A DNA stretch of 64,000 bases, taken from Tetrastigma voinierianum. Its lineage: Eukaryota > Streptophyta > Magnoliopsida > Vitales > Vitaceae. The position numbers were made by a program, and so were the translations under genes. Below the pieces are notes generated by a model. It did not search any database, had not been told where the DNA came from, and saw only the letters and a list, made by a program, of their open reading frames with translations. Of this stretch, positions 46,082-58,500 are shown piece after piece. The stretch spans positions 186,001 to 250,000 of the forward strand of contig JAEQBH010005084.1 of assembly GCA_016808115.1 (NCBI GenBank), in the 5' to 3' direction. Every line of letters begins with the position of its first letter. Position 1 is the stretch's first letter.

Positions 46082-47674
46082 TGTTGACTGGATCAGAGTA
46101 TGTACACAAGTGTATAACACAATTACCAAAAGATTATTATCTAATCCCCGTGGCGCGGTAAAACTATTGTGGATCGAGTATGTACACGAGAGTGTATAAC
46201 GTTAACACCTAGGACTATATCTAATCCTCATGAAATAAACCATTAAACTTCAGTGTGAGTTTCTTTAAGTATCACTTGATTAAAAAGATATTTTTTAGGT
46301 AAACCATTTTTCGGTGTGGTTTTGATCCGATTATCTTTACCCAAGTGCAGTCAATAGTAATAAAATGGATTTAAGTCGGACTCTCGATCCAGAGATCTGA
46401 GAAGTTTTTCAATCAACTACCCCAACTACTTAAGCTCCATACTATTTGGACGATAATACGATAATGAGATTTTGCTTTGAAGCTTGAAATGAATGATGTA
46501 AAGAAAAATGAATAAATGATAAATGAATTGAATATTGAAATATCGAAAATAACAAATTTAGATTTATGATTATCTCCCAAAAAACATTGAATAATCAGCT
46601 ATTGTAAAGAATGCAGATTCCTACAGTCTATGCTTGCATCTTTGGTTTTTCGAACCTACGAGATCTTTAAAACTAGTCCAAGTTAACAAATTGTAGTGGA
46701 TCTCTCAAGCCACCGAGTTCATCATCTCACCTTAAATTGTTTCTCTCGGAACACGGAGGGTGAAATAACTACTTTTAAAACTAGTAGCCTTGTTAAGTAT
46801 TTTCTTTCTCAATACTTCATACCCACAACATGAATTTGGAACACAGACTCCTTCAATTTAGTCATTCTTTGGTACGCATATCTTGGTTCCTCACCTCTCA
46901 AAATTAGAATAGATTATTCTTTTTCCTTGATCGGATCCTTGCTAACACGGGATCGAATTCCTTTGTCGAATTGAGAGTGAGCTCTCTGTATACTTAAATT
47001 TATAACTCACTCAACTCATTCTCGGTTACAAGCGAGATGAGAATGTATTGATTTAAATATAAAGGAGCGCATTCGTCGACAAATTCGGGTTCAAATGCAG
47101 CCTTACGAAATTGTTCTTACTCTCGGGAATGCCTTCTACGTGTGTCACCCCGGAGGGCCTCCTGGAAATCGGAAGGCTGAAACAACCTCGTTATGGATAC
47201 AAGAGACTTAAGTGGGATCAATTCAGAATACGCAAAACCCGACCATTCGATTTAACATAAAGTTCATCTATTATTAATAAAAATCACTGCGAGGAAAGAT
47301 TATTCGACAATAACGTGTTCAGTCGATGGAGCATTTGGGTTTCACAAATTCTTTGATTATACCATACATTGAAAACTGGCGTCGAAAACCTTTGTAAATC
47401 GGAGGCGGGTGTTGAAATCCTAGAATTTAATGCGGAGTCGAACAGCAGACGATAATTAAGAAATATACATCTACATTAGCTCAATCCTTTCACATTGCGT
47501 TCAAATCCAAATTCAGACAATACACACTAATCTAATCTAAAATAAAATGGAAAGAAAAAACGAAAACAAAGAAAGAAGAAAAAGAAAAGAAAAATAAAAA
47601 AATACACGGAGCCTTGACGCCGGATCTGCTTTCAAATTCGTTAAGAGGCACGCACTACCGTTGGTAGCGACTTT

Positions 47675-47687
47675 GTATTTATAGGGT
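47675..47687 (-). promoter_or_regulatory. TATA box of the 3' LTR
   Basis: The minus strand reads CCCTATAAATACA, in the same context as 60474-60487 in the other LTR. Confidence 0.65.
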
Positions 47688-47876
47688 TACGAAGTTGGAT
47701 TTTTAATTCCAATCACGGTCTTTGTTAGTTTCCCAATGGACTTGCCCATATTCTTTATTCGGTCGCGACCTCTGAGCCCTTGTAACATGGTTGGTTGGCA
47801 CTTGTTGCGGCATTATCAGTAATTCGCGATATTCCTTTGTTTTCTTTTCAAGCACCTTGTATATGTTAAAGAATCG

Positions 47877-48735
47877 ATATTCGCGACATCAACGCTATTC
47901 TACTGACCTTTAATGATGGTTTTACGATGTAGCGACATCAATCTTTAGCGACATCGCTCTATGAACTCCCGCAGGTTTTAAGCTGTTCGTTCCTAATATC
48001 AAACATCGATCTCTTGTCGTGACATCAGCTCATGTCTTCTGATCCTTCAGCGTGATTTCTGATGTAGCGACATCAATCTCTTTGTCGCGACATCGCATAT
48101 TTCGACTTTGAATTAGTCGTTCCTGTTGTGACATCAGCTTGAATCTCTGCGGCCGAACTTGTGTCTTCTTATGTCGCGACATGATCTCTTATGGCGACAT
48201 CAACTTTAGATCTCTGGAGGCTTCAGCGGGTGTTCACGATGTCGCGACCTCGATCGCGGCCGTAGCTGGCTAATATTTTGACTTTCCCGCGATGGTTCTG
48301 ATGTCGCGAACATCAATCTCTTATCGCGACATCAACTTTGGGCATAGCGTGACGGTATCTTCTTATGCGACATTGATCTCTTGTTGCGACATCAGCTTAG
48401 AATCTTTGCGACCTTCAAGCGATGGTTTTTCGATGTCGCGACATCAGTCGCTGTCGCGACATCACTTTATGGAATTGCGGCTTTCAGCGACGAGTCTCAT
48501 GTCGCGCGACCTCGTCTCTTGTCGCGACATCAGAATTATGGCCATGCGGCTTAAAGCCCGGTTGCTTTTTGGTGTCGTGGCGTCGGTCCTCTGTCGCTAC
48601 TACGGCTTAAATCACGCCAGTTTCATCGCCAGACTGTCGTAGCGTCGAGGTGTAGCCCCACGCATCCGCGACCTCCATCCCTTATCGAGGCATGGTCTTA
48701 AGTCGCGACATCCGCGATGTTGTCGCGACATCGTC
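47877..48735 (-). repeat. TCGCGA palindrome array in U3 (left LTR)
   Basis: More than ten copies of TCGCGA(C/A) occur in 860 bp, many inside GATGTCGCGACATC or TTGTCGCGACATCA. They are arranged in degenerate units of roughly 65-90 bp with spacers such as AATCTCT and CAGCTTTAAGTCTCTGCGGC. Degenerate copies are often TTGCGAC or TCGTGAC, as expected from CpG decay. The array lies upstream of the TATA box. Confidence 0.85.
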
Positions 48736-49060
48736 TTAAGTCTGGTTAGTCTTGATTGCCACATTTATGGCCACGCATCGCGACTGCATCAAGTTTCCTT
48801 CGAATTTTCTGATCTTGTGATGCTGCGCCAATGGATTATCTGACCCAACTGCATTATTGCGGTACTTTCATTTTTACTGCCTGCCATTTTACGCTAATTT
48901 TTACTCCACAATTCTTTGCATTTTTCTCTTGCTTTCCTTCTTTCTTTCACACTCCACACTAATAAATTAGTAGATTTCTTCATAATTACGCATATTAATT
49001 ATTCCTTTTAGGATGAAAATCAAACGAAAATGGATTAAAATAGATGACACCAGCTCATCA

Positions 49061-49076
49061 AACTCCCCAAACTTAA
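49061..49076 (-). promoter_or_regulatory. polypurine tract of the 15.8-kb element
   Basis: The minus strand reads TTAAGTTTGGGGAGTT immediately before TGATGAGCTG, preceded by TTGAGGACAAGCAAAACTT. This is the typical 3' boundary of Athila/Tat-clade elements. Confidence 0.9.
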
Positions 49077-50640
49077 AGTTTTGCTTGTCCTCAAGCAAAT
49101 GAAAGAAAATTGTTTGTCCTCAAACAAAAAAGGACATTTTCTGTGTCTTGCGCGATGCGGTCAATTTTGGTTGAAATCTGGTACATTGTTTTCTGTACAT
49201 CTAGCTACAAGTCCAGTTCAAGGTTAGTTTTTAATCTTTATAGTATACAAAACTAAAGCTGGTAGAATGTTTCTGACCATAATCTTGAATCTTGTTGAAT
49301 AATAGATTATTTTCCTTTCTCATCTTCATCTTGGTGCTTAACTCCCTAAGTCCTTCCACGGTTTGATTGTTTCCATATTTCCAAAATTCCATAGGTTTTG
49401 TTTTATATTGATCTCCACTAATGTAGGTGATTTCGACCTTCAAGATCAATCGGGTCTTTTGGGCTTATATTGTTAGGCTTGGGTAATGTCTGGGTAGGAT
49501 GGAGGAATTTTAGGTTAAGATTGCCACTGAACCTTTTCTCTCCTCTTACGCCCCTTTCTTTCTTGTAGTTTCTCTGTAGCTCTAAACTTCATGTTTGGGA
49601 CGTTTTTCTTGTTTATTTCAATTATTGTATACTTTATTTTCTCACTTGTAATTCAAGCGGGAAATTTCCTTTGTTGTCACAATTTAGGATAGTGTAATGT
49701 TTTAACTTTTTAGGCTTTCTAACACTCTTAGCGAACTTTGGGTTAGTAGCTCCCATACCGGATAGCATTAGAATTTTAGGTGTTGAAACACCTAAGAACT
49801 TAATTGTTCAAGAGTTAGGCCACAAGATAAAACTTATCCCTATAAGCTTTCTTTTCTATTGCATTTTACGCTCTTTGCCTTTTCTTTGTTTCACTTGTTT
49901 CTTTTTATTTTCCTCCTTAGTTCTCAGCCTATACTCTGAGCTTCATTTCTTTCTTCCTCCTTGAACTCTTGGGTAATCTGGGTTCTTCTTGGAAAGGATT
50001 GATTTTCTTAGGATGGGTTGGGGTTTCTATTGGTTTATTTTTTGAAAAATAAGCTTGTTGGCTCAATTTACGGAACTAAGGTGTATGCATCAGCATATGA
50101 ATAGGGATAGCTAGAATGGCTCGAACTATCCAGAATGGCACATCGTCTCTTGTCCCGGTATCACCTAAATTTAGCCTCAGTGTATCTAACAAATTCACAG
50201 AATTTGCCGTTGAGCGATTGTGACTAACCATAAGGATTGTATTGACTCATTTTGTTGATGGTAATTCATTACTTGATATTCAACGGGTTTCCTTGACTTA
50301 TTATTGTGCCTGACTTTCAGAAAATATGTCTTGTTCCTTCCTTGTATTTTCCTCTATTACAGACTTATGATTAGACTTGAAATCACTTTTGCACTTTGTG
50401 TTTCAATCAAACTGTATTCATTTGGCCCTTATTCTACATTTCAGCTTATTCCTAATCTAACTGCTTCATTCAATTCATCATATTATCTCAATGAGTTTTA
50501 TTCAATTCATCTTATTTTCTGACTATGTCTGACTGAAAAAGCAACACAAATTTAACAAACCAAAATAACACAACAATTCATTTCAAATTTATCATTTATT
50601 TTTGAGTTACAATTGCAAATGTTGGATACACAGTATGGGC
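49077..50640 (-). other. 3' non-coding region of the 15.8-kb element
   Basis: About 1.5 kb between the env-like ORF and the polypurine tract. No recognisable coding sequence on either strand. Short frames such as 49231-49449 have no motif. Confidence 0.6.
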
Positions 50641-50649
50641 TTTGGAGAA

Positions 50650-52520
50650 GGTAAGGAAGGTCAGCTTGGGAAGAAGTCTATCTTTTCTTTGGAAGCGGCA
50701 AAGATATTATGGGGATCAGTGCAGGGTATTCAAATGTTTGGGAATGTTTCATTTCCTTCTTTCCTTTCTCTTCTTAGTTTCCTTCTCAACTTGATCTTCA
50801 ATGAAGATCTCATTGGAGGATCAACCTTCTTGTTTAGCTCATCTTGTCTCTTCCCGAGCCGTTCATTGTGTTTCCATTGGAGTCATTATTTCCGAGAATT
50901 TGGAAAGATTGTTGTAATCAGTCCGAAATTTTCTGCCATTAACACTACACTTTGTAGGATTCAACATCCTTTTGCTTCTTGTCTCTATCATCCAGTTTAT
51001 TCTCAAAATCTTTTTGTAGAGACTTGTATAAAAATTGAATCCCTTGATTTGTTCTCCCAATTTGGCTTCCTGTTCTACCTCCTTTTTCTTCATGATGGTT
51101 AAGAGCTGAGAATCACGCTCAAGCGGGTGTTATAAAAAGATTCATGACTCAACTTGAGTTTTCTACATGAAAGTCGCGATCCTCTTTCCTTCATTTCTTT
51201 CTTTGAAGTCCTCTTTTTGCTGCTGAAGAACCTCTTTCATCTGTTCTTCTCTTCTTTTCAGCTCTTCCTCCCATTGTTGATCTCTTCTTTTTAACTCTTT
51301 TTCATAAACTCCTTCCCTGAATTCTTGTTGCACATTCCACTCTTTTTCCCTTTCTTCCATCTTTTTCTGTATGGCATTGAGGACCTCCATTATTGAATTG
51401 TTCTCTTGTTCTCCCCTTGAGCCTCCTCCCTGCTCTCTGAATGCTCTGTTTTGCATAGGAGGAGAACTACCTAAGGGGATGGAGAAATCTAAGGGGCTTC
51501 TTTCATCCTGCCCTTCATCGTCTGCAAATGTGGAAGTATTATTTTCGGGAGGATTTTAAGTTCTCTTCTTCTTGACCTTAGCCCCAAAGTCTCCTCTTCT
51601 TGTCTTGCATTTGGAGCTTCTTCTCTGGTTTTAATCTCTGACACCCCTTTTTCTTTTTGTTTTGGGTCCTTGCTCGCTCACATCGAGTAGGGTAGTGATG
51701 TCATAGGGACCTCTTCTTCTTCTTCTCAGACTCCCTTCACTCCAGCTTTTAAACATAAAACAGTTATTGTTGCTGGGTGAGGTATCAACCCTCTCTTGTT
51801 TCCTTCATGGTACCTCATTATAGAATTTTCAATTATTACTCCTACATTGAGCTTGTACCCTTTTAAAATAGCATACAACATAATTGCTTCCTGCTCTCTC
51901 ACTGTGCACAAATGCTTGGTTGGGACCAAAACAGAGGCCAAGAAATAGAACCATACCTTAGCCTCTTCGATGAGGCTTCCCTTTGTTCGGAGTTTTGGTT
52001 CTCCCTTCACCTTCAATCGAGTTGTGCTTTTCGTCGGTGAGCCTTTTGGCAATCTTCACCAAAAATTTGGGTTTCCAAGAACTTTTGAACTTGGACCCAT
52101 GCTTGTGCCACTGCCATTCCATATCGCCCGATTAATGGCTTTGGCTCCATATGGGTACCCACTCCTCGCGAACACGAGTGTTATCTTTCTGCCTACGGAT
52201 TAGATGAAATTCTTTCACCCTTCTTTGTGTGGCACGGCTTTTGATGTGTGCAGAAAGCTTCCCAACCTCTTTGTTCAATCATCTCCTTGAAAGGGGTAGT
52301 AGGGTTTATGAATCTTCTTTCTGATACGAACCTCTTGTTGGCATAGTGCTTCTTCCAGTTGGAATAAGCTTCCTCTGATACAAAATCTTCTACTTCTTCT
52401 TCTCTTGCTTTTCCCTTTCTCTTGTCAGTCCCTTTCTTGAAGCTAAAGTGCCTCCCGGTGCTTACGTAATCTCTTCCGTCAGTTCTTCTGATGGATTTCT
52501 TCTTACGGTTGCACATATTC
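50650..52520 (-). pseudogene. env-like third ORF: plant transposon protein domain plus coiled coil
   Basis: Minus-strand segments in order are a basic N-terminus (52193-52516, with FVSEEAYSNWKKHYANKRF and ERRFINPTTPFKEMIEQRGW), a middle domain (51726-52052: AKVWFYFLASVLVPTKHL, EAIMLYAILKGYKLNVGVII), and a long charged coiled-coil stretch (51163-51456: QWEEELKRREEQMKEVLQQ). A tail (50863-51093) begins MKKKEVEQEAKLGEQIKGF. The first two parts match the TE-associated 'putative plant transposon protein' family. There is no obvious signal peptide or clear membrane anchor. Stops and frameshifts separate the parts. Confidence 0.7.
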
Positions 52521-52741
52521 CTCCATGATCTCTTCGGGTTAGGTACGGGTTTGAGGTTTGACCATTTGAAGCGGGAAGGAAAGTTTTACGAAGATTTTTA
52601 AGTGGGTTTGAATTGAGACTCAGAAGGAAGGGAGGATGAAAAGTTTCTGGAAGGTGGAGCGGGAGTGGGAAAAAAATTCTCCAAACGATTGCAATTCAAT
52701 CAAGTTTTGTGGGCTAATTATTATTTCATTAAATTCGAGCT

Positions 52742-52933
52742 TGTCGCGACATAAATTTACCTCTTTATTTAAGACCGGTAATTTTAGGGCATTTAAGAGG
52801 GTGAGTTGCTGGCACCAAACCCTTTTTATGTCGCGACATACTAAGTTTGTCGCGACATAACTAGGTTTTTTAGACATTGCTTTGCCCCCATGTCGTGACT
52901 TTGCATTTTCAAGTCTTTGTTTATGTCGCGACC
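52742..52933 (-). promoter_or_regulatory. internal TCGCGA cluster upstream of the env-like ORF
   Basis: Three perfect TGTCGCGACA palindromes (52742-52751, 52829-52838, 52848-52857), one near copy (52924-52933) and one decayed copy TGTCGTGAC (52891-52899) lie 220-420 bp upstream of the env-like ORF start on the minus strand. A TATA-like CTTAAATAAAGAG (minus strand, 52761-52773) sits inside. The motif is the same as in the LTR arrays. A short open frame (52620-52877) also crosses this region. Confidence 0.5.
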
Positions 52934-53290
52934 TATGCCCTTAGTTTAATGATCTCAAAAACTTAAATTCCTTATTAATCCTATACTCCTTTAGACATTT
53001 ATTCAGGCATCTCCAAGCAGAAACTCAACAAGCGGTGCTCATATTTCACGGGTTTGGTTTAGGGAGAAAGGTGCCCCAGCACCGTAATCGAGACATTTCT
53101 GCTGAGTTCTTTGGAGGTGTCACAGGTTGCTTTTCTCACTCTTGCCTTTGACCTTGCGGGCCTTATCTTTATGATTCAAGAAAATTTAATTAAACCACAA
53201 TTAACTACTCAAACTTAAATCTATCTTTATATGAACTATCCAAAAGCAATGTTGCAAACAAAATTCAAAATCTAAAAAACGAGAATCTAA
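52934..53290 (-). other. spacer between integrase and internal TCGCGA cluster
   Basis: No recognisable coding sequence or repeat was found. It follows the integrase C-terminus. Confidence 0.5.
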
Positions 53291-53299
53291 ATTTTCTAT

Positions 53300-54380
53300 G
53301 GGTTGTCTCCCATCATTTGCTTTCGATTTGAGTCCTTAAATTTTGGACTTGTTGTTTGGTTCTTCTTCCTTCTAGATAACTGTTGGAGCTCTTCCATTCC
53401 TTCCTCCACCTTGAATGCTTGGAGTCTTTGTCCGTTGACTTTGAATTCTTCTCAGTACTTCAGTCCTTAATGTACTACTCCAAATGTATTGCGACACCCT
53501 TTGTGTATGGCCCACTCCATTTAGTTTCAACTTTCTAGAAGTTTCATTTCAGTCTAGAATTAACTTGATAGAACTGTTCCCCACTCAGAACTCTTTCCTC
53601 AAGATCCTTTGATCATGCCATTTCTTTGTCTTATCTTGTAGATTCTAGCATTATCGCAGGCTTCATTGCTTGCCGATTCTTCCGATTCGGACATTTGGAG
53701 ACAATCTCTTTCCTTTGGGTTTTAAAATCGAAGTTCAAATTTCTTGATGGCCCACATTGCCTTGTATTTCAATTCTAGAGGTAGGTGGCATGGTTTGCCG
53801 AAAGCAGTGCATGTGGGGACATTCGATGGGAGTTTTGTATCACGATCACATGAAGCGAAGTGCATCGTCGAGAAGCTTGGAAGACGATCCTTCTGCTTGA
53901 GCTCACGGTCTTTTCAAGTATTCTTTTAATCTCACGTTGTTCTGCTTGTCCGGTAGTGCAGGGATGATAAGCTAGACTCATTACATGCTTGATCTGCTTT
54001 GTTCATGAGTTTTGCAAATATTTTGTTTGCGAAAATGGCTTTACCGTCGCTAATGATAGTTACGGGTGTTCCAAAATCTGCTCAAAATATTTTTTTGCAA
54101 AAACTCACAGCTGTATTAGCATCACATTCCTTGGACAAGTCACTTTGCTTCCCACCCATTTGAAACGCAATCGTACTAGCCGGTATGTAAAGATTCCCAA
54201 ATGATGGTGGGAATAGTCCCACGTAAAATCTATTCCCATTACGTCGAATTTGCACCACCATTATACCTCTTAGGGCATTTCATTTATCTTCTTGATATTT
54301 CCAATCTTTTGGCATCTATCACACAATTTAACCCACTCGACCACAATCTCACGAAGATAGTGGGCCAATAAGGCGGATTA
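53300..54380 (-). pseudogene. Athila-type integrase remnant
   Basis: Minus-strand pieces include AYHPCTTGQAE and REIKRILEKTV (53905-53975), HRMSPHALLSANH (53790-53830), WAIKKFELRF (53720-53755) and a C-terminal basic part with RWTG-like SLKLNGVGHTQ (53500-53545). They match the end of the integrase core and its C-terminal domain in Athila elements. The catalytic Asp region around 54050 is frameshifted. Confidence 0.8.
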
Positions 54381-54399
54381 GAACATCTTATGAGTTCTT

Positions 54400-55110
54400 T
54401 CTCTGAAAAATGACCCCATATGGTGATGCATGGCATTCATTCAAAATTTTACTTGTTCATTTCGGCACACATTTTTCTTATTATCATGTGAGCACCTCTT
54501 TTAAATAACGGTGGATCATCAAATATAATACCTCTTTGTCGGTTAAGGTTTCTCTTACATTTGGTAGTTGAATTACGAAGAATTACTCCTGAAACTAAAT
54601 AGTTCTAATATTAGCATACCGTAGGTTGGAAGGAAACTTTAAGCAGTTGCTCATGCGGGGAAGTTCTCATCCAATATTACTTTCTCTTCTTCGACGGTGC
54701 TTCTTTCTACTCTTGACAAGTGATCGGCTATCACATTGTCACACCCACTTTATCCTTGATCTCCAAGTCGAACTCTTGCGATATGACGCCACCGCCCATC
54801 AATCTTGGTTAGCTTCCATGCACGACATCGGTGCCCGATTCTTTGCGTGGTCGATTATGAATAATAACATGGGATCCCAAATGTATTGCCTGAATTTTTC
54901 ACAAGCAAATACTATGGCTAGCATCTCCTTTTCGGTTGTTGAGTAATTTTCTTGTGCTTCATTGAAGGTTCTACAAGCATAGTATATGGTCCTGAATATT
55001 TTCTCCTTTATTTGCCCTAGGACAGCTCCCATTGCAAAATCACTAGCATCACACATTATTTCAAATCCCTGATCCCATTCTGGTGCAGCCATTAGGTGCT
55101 TGAACCAATT
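54400..55110 (-). pseudogene. Athila-type RNase H remnant
   Basis: A 97-codon open frame (54799-55092) reads APEWDQGFEIMCDASDFAMG, then AVLGQIKEKIFRTIYYACRT, then NEAQENYSTTEKEMLAIVFA and CEKFRQYIWDP. Catalytic Asp (CDASD) and Glu (TEKEML) are present. The following part is frameshifted. Confidence 0.9.
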
Positions 55111-55148
55111 TAGTCTTGATTTCTTAGCTGACCTTGCGAAGTCGTAAA

Positions 55149-56400
55149 TTAAACCTTGTGTCCTTCTCCGGTAATCGGCATAGTGGTGCGGTATTTTGAG
55201 AAGTCTTTGATGAATCTCTTATAAAATCGACATGCCCCAAAGAAGCTTGACTCCTTTTCCTCTTTGTGGTAGGGGTGCAAGGTTTTGATAATGGATACCT
55301 TAGTTGAATTACACTTCGATCCCGGTAAGCGAAATTTTATGCCCAGAGAACAATACCTTCTGTACCATAAAATGACATTTTCCCAATTCGGTGCTAGTTG
55401 TTTGTCTTGGCACCTTTGAAGCCTTTGTTTCCGGAGTTCTTCAAACAACGATCAAAAGCGGATCCATACACGGTGAAGTCATCCATAAAATTTCCATAAC
55501 CCTCTTTCAGCAGTCTGAAAATATTGACATCATACACCTTTGGAATGTAGCGGGGCATTACACGGCCAGAATGGCATCCTTACGAGCCCAAAGGTACCAT
55601 AGGGGCATGTGAATGTGGTCTTCTCTTGGTCCTCGGGTGTAATGAGCAATCCCGATTATATCTGAATACCCATCCAAGAAGCAAAATGAGGGTGTCTTTA
55701 TGTCATCCAACATTTTGATCAATGAAGGGTAAGGGAAATGATCTTTTACGGTGGGTGTGTTATTTCACTGTAATCAATGCATACCCTCCATCCCACATCC
55801 CTTTGTTCTTGTTGGAATCAATTCCATTTCTCATTGCGGATCGATAAAGCCCACACCACTTCTTTGGAACCACATGGTGGGCTCACCCGAGACTATACGT
55901 GCATGCAGATAAAACTGACATTCGTGATTTGAGTACCTCCTTAAACCACTTCCTTCATCTTAGTTTAAGTCTCCTTTGATGTTCTACGGTCTTTGAAGTT
56001 TCTTCTAGCAGAATTTTGTGCATGCAAATTGATGGATTGATACCCTTCAATTCTTCAATGGACCAAGCTATAAACTCTTTATGCTTCTTTAAGATTCTGA
56101 CAACCTTTGTTCCTCATCATCACTAAGTCTAGCAGAGATAATCACTGGTCTTCTCTTTGGTGATTCTAAGTAAGCATACTTCAAATGACTTGGCAATTCT
56201 TTCAACACTAGCCCCTCTTCACTGGTTTCTTGATGAATTTCCCCTTTGTCATTTCTGTTTTGCTTCAGGCTCAACACAGTTTCTATAGAATGAAAACTGT
56301 TATATGGACAATCAGAGTGGTCATCTTCAATATACTGGGAATTCATCTCTTTTTCATTGATAAGAAATTTGAGCATTACAATCATTGTGAACATCGGGGT
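55149..56400 (-). pseudogene. Athila-type reverse transcriptase remnant
   Basis: Minus-strand pieces: LKELPSHLKYAYLESPKRRP and VIISARLSDDEE (56110-56215), INPSICMHKILLEE-like near 55990-56050, LIKMLDDIKTPSFCFLDGYS (55650-55720), GKCHFMVQKVLFSGHKISL (55320-55390) and FYKRFIKDFSKY (55190-55225). These cover RT from its N-terminus through palm and thumb. The FxDD box region near 55480 (CMDD-type) is broken by a frameshift. Confidence 0.88.
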
Positions 56401-56429
56401 TAATAGGTATAGACATCATCAATTACATT

Positions 56430-57070
56430 GCAATTTTCTGCATGCATGTCTATATTACGCATCTTTGATCGGGTTGAAGCGGCGGCTTCCTCTCGACCCT
56501 CAAGGTGAGAACTCCTTTTGCATGTCGATCGGGGCAGCTCCGGTAGCTAGGAATGGTCTCCCATTAACGGGGTACTTGTTAATCTTCTTCCATGTCGAGA
56601 ATAATGGCGTCTTTTGGGAAAACAAATTTCCCAGCCCGGTAACCCGGCCACATCTTCCATGACTCCTTCGGGTTTTACCATCGTCACATCTGCCATTTGA
56701 AGAGTAATAGTGGTGGGAATAACCTCCCCAAACGTGCTTACTTGATAGAAAGAGGCATCAAGTTTATACTAGCTCTGAGTCCTGAGCTTCACGGAATTGA
56801 CCCCTCCAATGATGCAGGAATTGTAAAAACTCCTAGATCGCCGTCTTTTAAAATTCTTTCTTTATCGGCTTAACTACTTGAAACGCAGTTAGATTCACAA
56901 TCCCTTCTTCTACTATCTTTCTTTTCTTGCTCAGCATGTCCTTCAGGAATTTTGCATATAGTGGCATCTGAGTCACCACTTCTGTAAAGGGCATACTGAT
57001 CTCTAGCCACGAAAGGTTTCAAAAACCTTGCAAAGCCCACTCCCTCCCCATCCTTGATTTCTGATCTTTT
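56430..57070 (-). pseudogene. Athila-type gag end and protease remnant
   Basis: Minus-strand pieces: MPFTEVVTQMPLYAKFLKDM then LSKKRKIVEEGIVNLTA (56880-57000), the conserved gag-pro linker. They are followed by ADVTMVKPEGVMEDV (56655-56700), FPKDAIILDMEED-type (56590-56620, frameshifted), GRPFLATGAAPIDMQKG-type (56510-56560, frameshifted). The active-site DLGA segment near 56760 is not clearly preserved. Confidence 0.8.
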
Positions 57071-57099
57071 GGAAATGGGACTGCGAGTCTAGAGCCCTT

Positions 57100-58500
57100 G
57101 ATATCCTTCACATCCCTCCTTCTTTCTTTTCTCTAGTGCTTCTTCCTTTTCTGGGCTTTCTTCTTCTTTCTTCTTTGTCATTTTTCTTTCATCACTCTGC
57201 TCACTCATTCCCACTCCTAAGCTGCACAGCCATGCAGTCTTTTAGATTCTTCATTGTGTCACTTGGGAAGGCATCTTTCCTCCGGCTTTGCAGGGTTAGG
57301 GCCAGCTGCCCTACTTGTGTCTCCAGGTTCTTCAGGGATGCATTGGTGGTGTTCTGAAAAATTTGAGGAGTGTGTAGTTCTTCCCGACTCTCTGAGCTTT
57401 TTGTTCATGAAGGTTGATAACTTCTTATTATCCCCCATGAAATGCAGCATCTGTTCTTCAAAAGATTGGGCCCTCCTCGACCACGATATTCATTTTACAT
57501 GTTCATTTTTACCGCTTCTTCTTCTTCTTTGGAACCTTAATTGGTTGTTGATAACCTGTTGAGGTTACGTATCACCTTGGGCCTTGTAAACCCCTCCCAC
57601 CGTATAAAGAAGTTCTCATAGTTTCACTTAGTCTTTGAGTGAATAATGTCTTTGGCGGAGTTAGTGGGTTTGAAATGGTAGTTTCTTGTGACTCACCGGA
57701 TACTTAACCTCTTGACGTCATAAATTGTTCTTAGGTAGATCCCTCGACGCATTTCCCTTCAATAACTCTCTTTGTTGCTCTATCTCATGGGCGGTGTGTG
57801 TCTTCTTTCTTGTCTGACCTGTGCATAATGGCATCGACTTGGCCTCCATGGCTGTCATCTTGCTCGACTCCATGATCACTTTCCTCTGCTTGTTTCCTTT
57901 TGAAACTCGGAAGGGGTTTTCATATTGTGCATTAACCTGGTCTTCAATCGGCTCTTGCCTCTTCCAACACTTTTTCATTTTGAATGCTCCCACTGACATG
58001 AAGCATCGATGATCCTTTGATATATCATTGAGGCATGATATCTGATATCCATCGAGTCTTGATCTATCCCTGCATTGGACATCTTCTCGGCAACCGTTTG
58101 AATCTTTCCCGAGCTACATACGGGCTTTCATCTTCCCCTGGAAACCTGATGATTTCCCTCCTTCTCTTTGAGGTGGGGGCTGGGGGAAGAATCTACCAGT
58201 AGGCCTCTGCCGCTCCTCTCAAGTATCCCAGCGAGAACCATATGGTAAAGATTCATACCATGTAGGCTCTTTGTATCTCTTAGAGAATGGGAATAGATGC
58301 GAGTTTGATACCTTACGGTCTCACCCATTCAACTTCCTTTGTGTTAGCCATCTGAAATCTTCCCAGTGCTTTCGTTTGGAGTCCTCGATTAAGGACTAGT
58401 GATCTTGATGTTCTTGAACAGTATGATAGTCTTGGTTTAAGTTAGCTTGTTTTGCATCAATATGTTGGTTTGCCCCGATTGCAGTACTCATCTTGAATAA
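57100..58500 (-). pseudogene. Athila-type gag remnant
   Basis: On the minus strand, FRFPGEDDE and RERFKRLLRRCP-like sequence at 58080-58145 correspond to the E.LYEAWERFK.LLR.CP block of plant retrotransposon gag, followed by ESSKMTAMEAKSMPL (57820-57870). Frames change several times. The start of gag was not located. Confidence 0.7.

Larger units (their letters stand above)
46082..49060 (-). repeat. 3' LTR of the 15.8-kb element
   Basis: Plus-strand reading TGTTGACTGGATCAG ... CAGCTCATCA. It aligns with 58913-61901 along its length. It holds the TCGCGA array (47877-48735) and a minus-strand TATA at 47675-47687. Confidence 0.92.

Noticed and set aside
48292..48642. 116-codon open frame, plus strand, and similar frame 61246-61560
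   Set aside because: The frames run through the TCGCGA array; the repeated Cys-Arg-Asp residues are translated palindromes.
47877..48735. TCGCGA arrays read as a satellite or CRISPR array
   Set aside because: Spacers are themselves repeated and degenerate, and the array occurs at the same position in both LTRs, so it is part of the LTR.
50602..51102. Longest open frame in the window (166 codons, plus strand)
   Set aside because: It lies opposite the env-like ORF of the minus-strand Athila-like element. The minus frames (for example 50863-51093) have the charged, element-like composition, so the plus frame is a shadow.
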